A DNA stretch of 64,000 nucleotides from Eutypella sp. D-1 (taxonomy: Eukaryota; Ascomycota; Sordariomycetes; Xylariales; Diatrypaceae), in assembly GCA_023313575.1 (NCBI GenBank), contig JAJTTP010000016.1, forward strand, positions 186,001 to 250,000. The letters run 5' to 3'. Position numbers and translations under genes: made by a program. How positions within the stretch are numbered: the stretch's first letter is position 1; each line of letters begins with the position of its first letter. The notes beneath the pieces were generated by a model. It was not told where the DNA came from, ran no database searches, and saw only the letters and a list, made by a program, of their open reading frames with translations. This document shows, piece by piece, positions 61,490-64,000 of this stretch.

Positions 61490-64000
61490 AACGACGCGAG
61501 ACCGACAAAGTGCTTTACTCACCCTCAGCTGAGAAAACAAGAGAGCTGTGCATGTGTCGGCGTATCTCGTGACAGCGCACAAAAGGGCGGGCAAATTGAC
61601 GGATAATCAGGCAGACATGGTCACGATTTCAAGGATTAAGCGAGATGGCACAGAACGCCGCGGCGCCGGCAATAGCAACAAACGGTCTGCGAGGGCGCAG
61701 TATCACACGAGCATTTCAATGTACAGTAGCTATGCAGATGAAAAAAAAAAAAAAACGTGCAATATCGTCGCACCATTAGCTTCCCTGTCTGGCTCGAATT
61801 TTTTATATACAGCCTTGTCACATATCTCGCGAGGTTACACGCATGAGCGACGGCCTCTACTCCTCCGTGCGCCGCCTCCTAAAACGCGTGATAAGGCGTG
61901 GCCACGCAAAGCTCGGTCAGAAGTTATACCATATTCCTAGGAAGCGTACACCGTAGATCACCCCCTAGGCTCACCGATATCGCTGGACTGGACAATATCA
62001 CACCGTCTGTGCCGGGCCGCTCAGTGCAGTGGTCTGTCTGTCTGTCCTCCTAGTCCGGTCTGTCTGATTGCTTTGGTGCCACCGATGGCTATCACGGTGG
62101 TACGACAGCGGATGATTTTCTTTTTTTCTTTCTTTTCTGAATCTCATAATCTTTTTTTTTTTTTTTTTTTTACTGCCCTGCCTACCTTACCACCTGTCAC
62201 GAAAATGCGCATCTCGTACGCCCTTATCTCATCTCTCCCACCCCTGGACGTCGCACACGCTGCACTGTGACGGGCTGTGTTGTGCAACGCTTATTGGGCT
62301 TGGTTTTGGTTATCTATCAGTTGAATGGGTGGACGGATAGATAACTGTCCTACTATCGTTGTCGTTCTTGGACCAGTGAGCTGTCTCGGTTAGGATTTCG
62401 AGCATAATTATTTTTTAACCCCCTTCGCACAGTCCCTTCATTTCCTCCTCTCGCTTCCTTTCCAGCATCCCGGCAGTCGGCCTGTTAACCTTACCCTATC
62501 GGATACCGACCATTTTGATTAAGTTGAAAGATAACCACCCAAAAGCAAAAAGGATATGAAGAAGAAAGAAAAGAAAAACCAAACCCCGAACTTCCCATCC
62601 TCGGGAACGCATGACGTCGCATGTTGAAACGGGAAGCTGGACGGGGCATGTTGCCATTTTCGGATACCCTTTCTCTCTCTATTGGCTAATAAGCCGGGTT
62701 AAGGAGGAAGGAGACTTCAGGGAGGGAGGGTCGTACATGTGAGCGCTAAGCCCTATTGCGATAAATTTAACGAGATTCCCACCCCACCCCACCCTGCTTG
62801 AGCCTCGATCGTCACCCACCACCACCACACTTCTTCCTTCGCCGTCGTCGCCGCTAGCGCTAACGCCCCGTCCGTTTAAATGCCCGGTTTAGTAGTCGAC
62901 CCAATCATCAACTACCTCACAACCCTAGGTGATTGTTTGCCGGATAAGGGTTGTGAGGGCATCGATTATTGACGGTCAGATATGTAAAACGGTTACGATT
63001 TGCGAATCTTCCTACCCCCAACTTCTTGTTTGCTTGCGTGCTTGCCAGGACCCTCGGAAATACGCCGGTTTCCATCTCGAAGCCCGAAATGAGTTGGGAG
63101 ATTGGCTCTGCCGCAAGGTGAGGTAGGTGAGACAAAGGTGACTGGGACATCTATATCCCCTGTGCCATCGTCGATGTTGCTGTTTGATGTGCGCTTATGC
63201 TCCTTATGTTGTAGGCTGTTAGTTAAATAGTTATACCATATTATGATTTGCATGTATAAGATTGGCATTAGTTGGCATTTCGAACTACTTGATATCTTGG
63301 CTCGGCCTAACCTTTCGCGCTGATGAGGTAACTATTATATACATATCTAAATCGTTAGTGAGGTTGCTTCGCAGGGCACTTGCTAGACAAGCCAAGATGC
63401 ACGTGCTGTTGAACGAATAGTCAATCACGAATCTACGCTATGTTTTTAACTAGTGCGTGTATCGTTCACTCTAGTAGTTGATCTGATTCCACAGGCACTG
63501 ACATCAAGACACGAGGGAACGTAACATCCGTGTCTTAGCCCTGGCTACTTACATGGTATAGCTAGGCTGCCTTATAGATTTCATGTAAATATTTGTAACT
63601 CGGACGGTGCTCGGATTATATCCGAACAACCAATCTATCCTCGGTTATTGATTGGTCTTCCGCTGTGTTTATTTTTGGCAATCCCTTCTCCTCTCTTCGG
63701 CAGCTCGGGGGCAGAAAGTCCCTGCATTCACGAAACCTGTGCCTATGTGACGAATGGCAACGTCGGACTTAACAATGCCCGTGTTGGGATTAATCCAAGT
63801 TAACATCCATACGGCAGCGACCCAGACGGATGGACTACGACATTTGCGTAGTCGACAGGTCTAGACTTGAGGTCCGGGGCTGACCCCACAAACAGACCCC
63901 ATACGGGCTATACCACAATTTCAGGTACTACAAGCCGAGCAGGGTTGTAAAAAGGCTGTCTGGTTGAATAGACATCGCCGACTACTTTAACTTCTCTGCT
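61490..64000. other. Right-edge region without a supported gene
   Basis: The stretch begins with the TAN1 3' flank. It includes a 15-nt A run near 61741 and a 20-nt T run at 62152-62171. CTGTCTGTCTG pieces lie near 62030-62060. An exon-like piece is near 63049-63117. The last 800 nt look like ordinary AT-rich intergenic DNA. A gene further right may begin beyond the window. Confidence 0.5.
62152..62171. repeat. Poly-T run of 20
   Basis: Twenty consecutive T bases in non-coding DNA. They could mark the end of a retroposed copy read on the other strand, but no source gene is visible next to them. Confidence 0.8.

Overview
The window is nuclear DNA from a filamentous ascomycete (Pezizomycotina, most likely Sordariomycetes). 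Genes sit far apart on both strands. Introns are short (about 50-200 nt) with GT..AG ends and CTAAC-like branch sites. The proteins are fungal orthologues: a Fus3/Pmk1-type MAP kinase with a TEY loop, a Zn2Cys6 regulator, a GH71 alpha-1,3-glucanase, POM152 and ATG9. The genus cannot be told from the sequence alone.

Layout, left to right: the 5' end of COG6 (minus, cut by the window edge) and ATG9 (plus) share a 1.1 kb divergent promoter region. Then come a secreted GH71 glucanase (plus), a UCH37-like deubiquitinase (minus), nucleoporin POM152 (plus), a Gln/Ser-rich protein of unknown function (plus), a 5.4 kb gene-poor stretch, a Zn2Cys6 transcription factor (plus), a small single-pass membrane protein (minus), SEC24 (plus), a 4.7 kb intergenic stretch rich in simple repeats, the MAP kinase (plus), exportin-5/MSN5 (minus), DPH7 (minus), a DUF1917/Bles03-like protein (plus), NAA30/MAK3 (minus), the acyltransferase LRO1/PDAT (plus) and the THUMP protein TAN1 (plus). 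The last 2.5 kb holds no gene I can defend.

Most genes are housekeeping functions: vesicle traffic and autophagy (COG6, ATG9, SEC24), nuclear pore and transport (POM152, MSN5), signalling (MAPK), protein and tRNA modification (UCH, NAA30, DPH7, TAN1) and lipid storage (LRO1). They do not form a biosynthetic cluster, and I see no CRISPR array, intact transposon or tRNA gene. I did not find a clear undescribed system. The least explained items are the Gln/Ser-rich protein, the small membrane protein, a basic Ser/Lys-rich reading frame just downstream of the MAP kinase, a GC-rich element near 51.3 kb, a degenerate 5S rRNA-like stretch near 24.7 kb and an orphan exon-like segment near 63.0 kb. 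Exon boundaries were placed by hand from splice consensus, reading-frame closure and family conservation. All frames close, but no transcript evidence was available.
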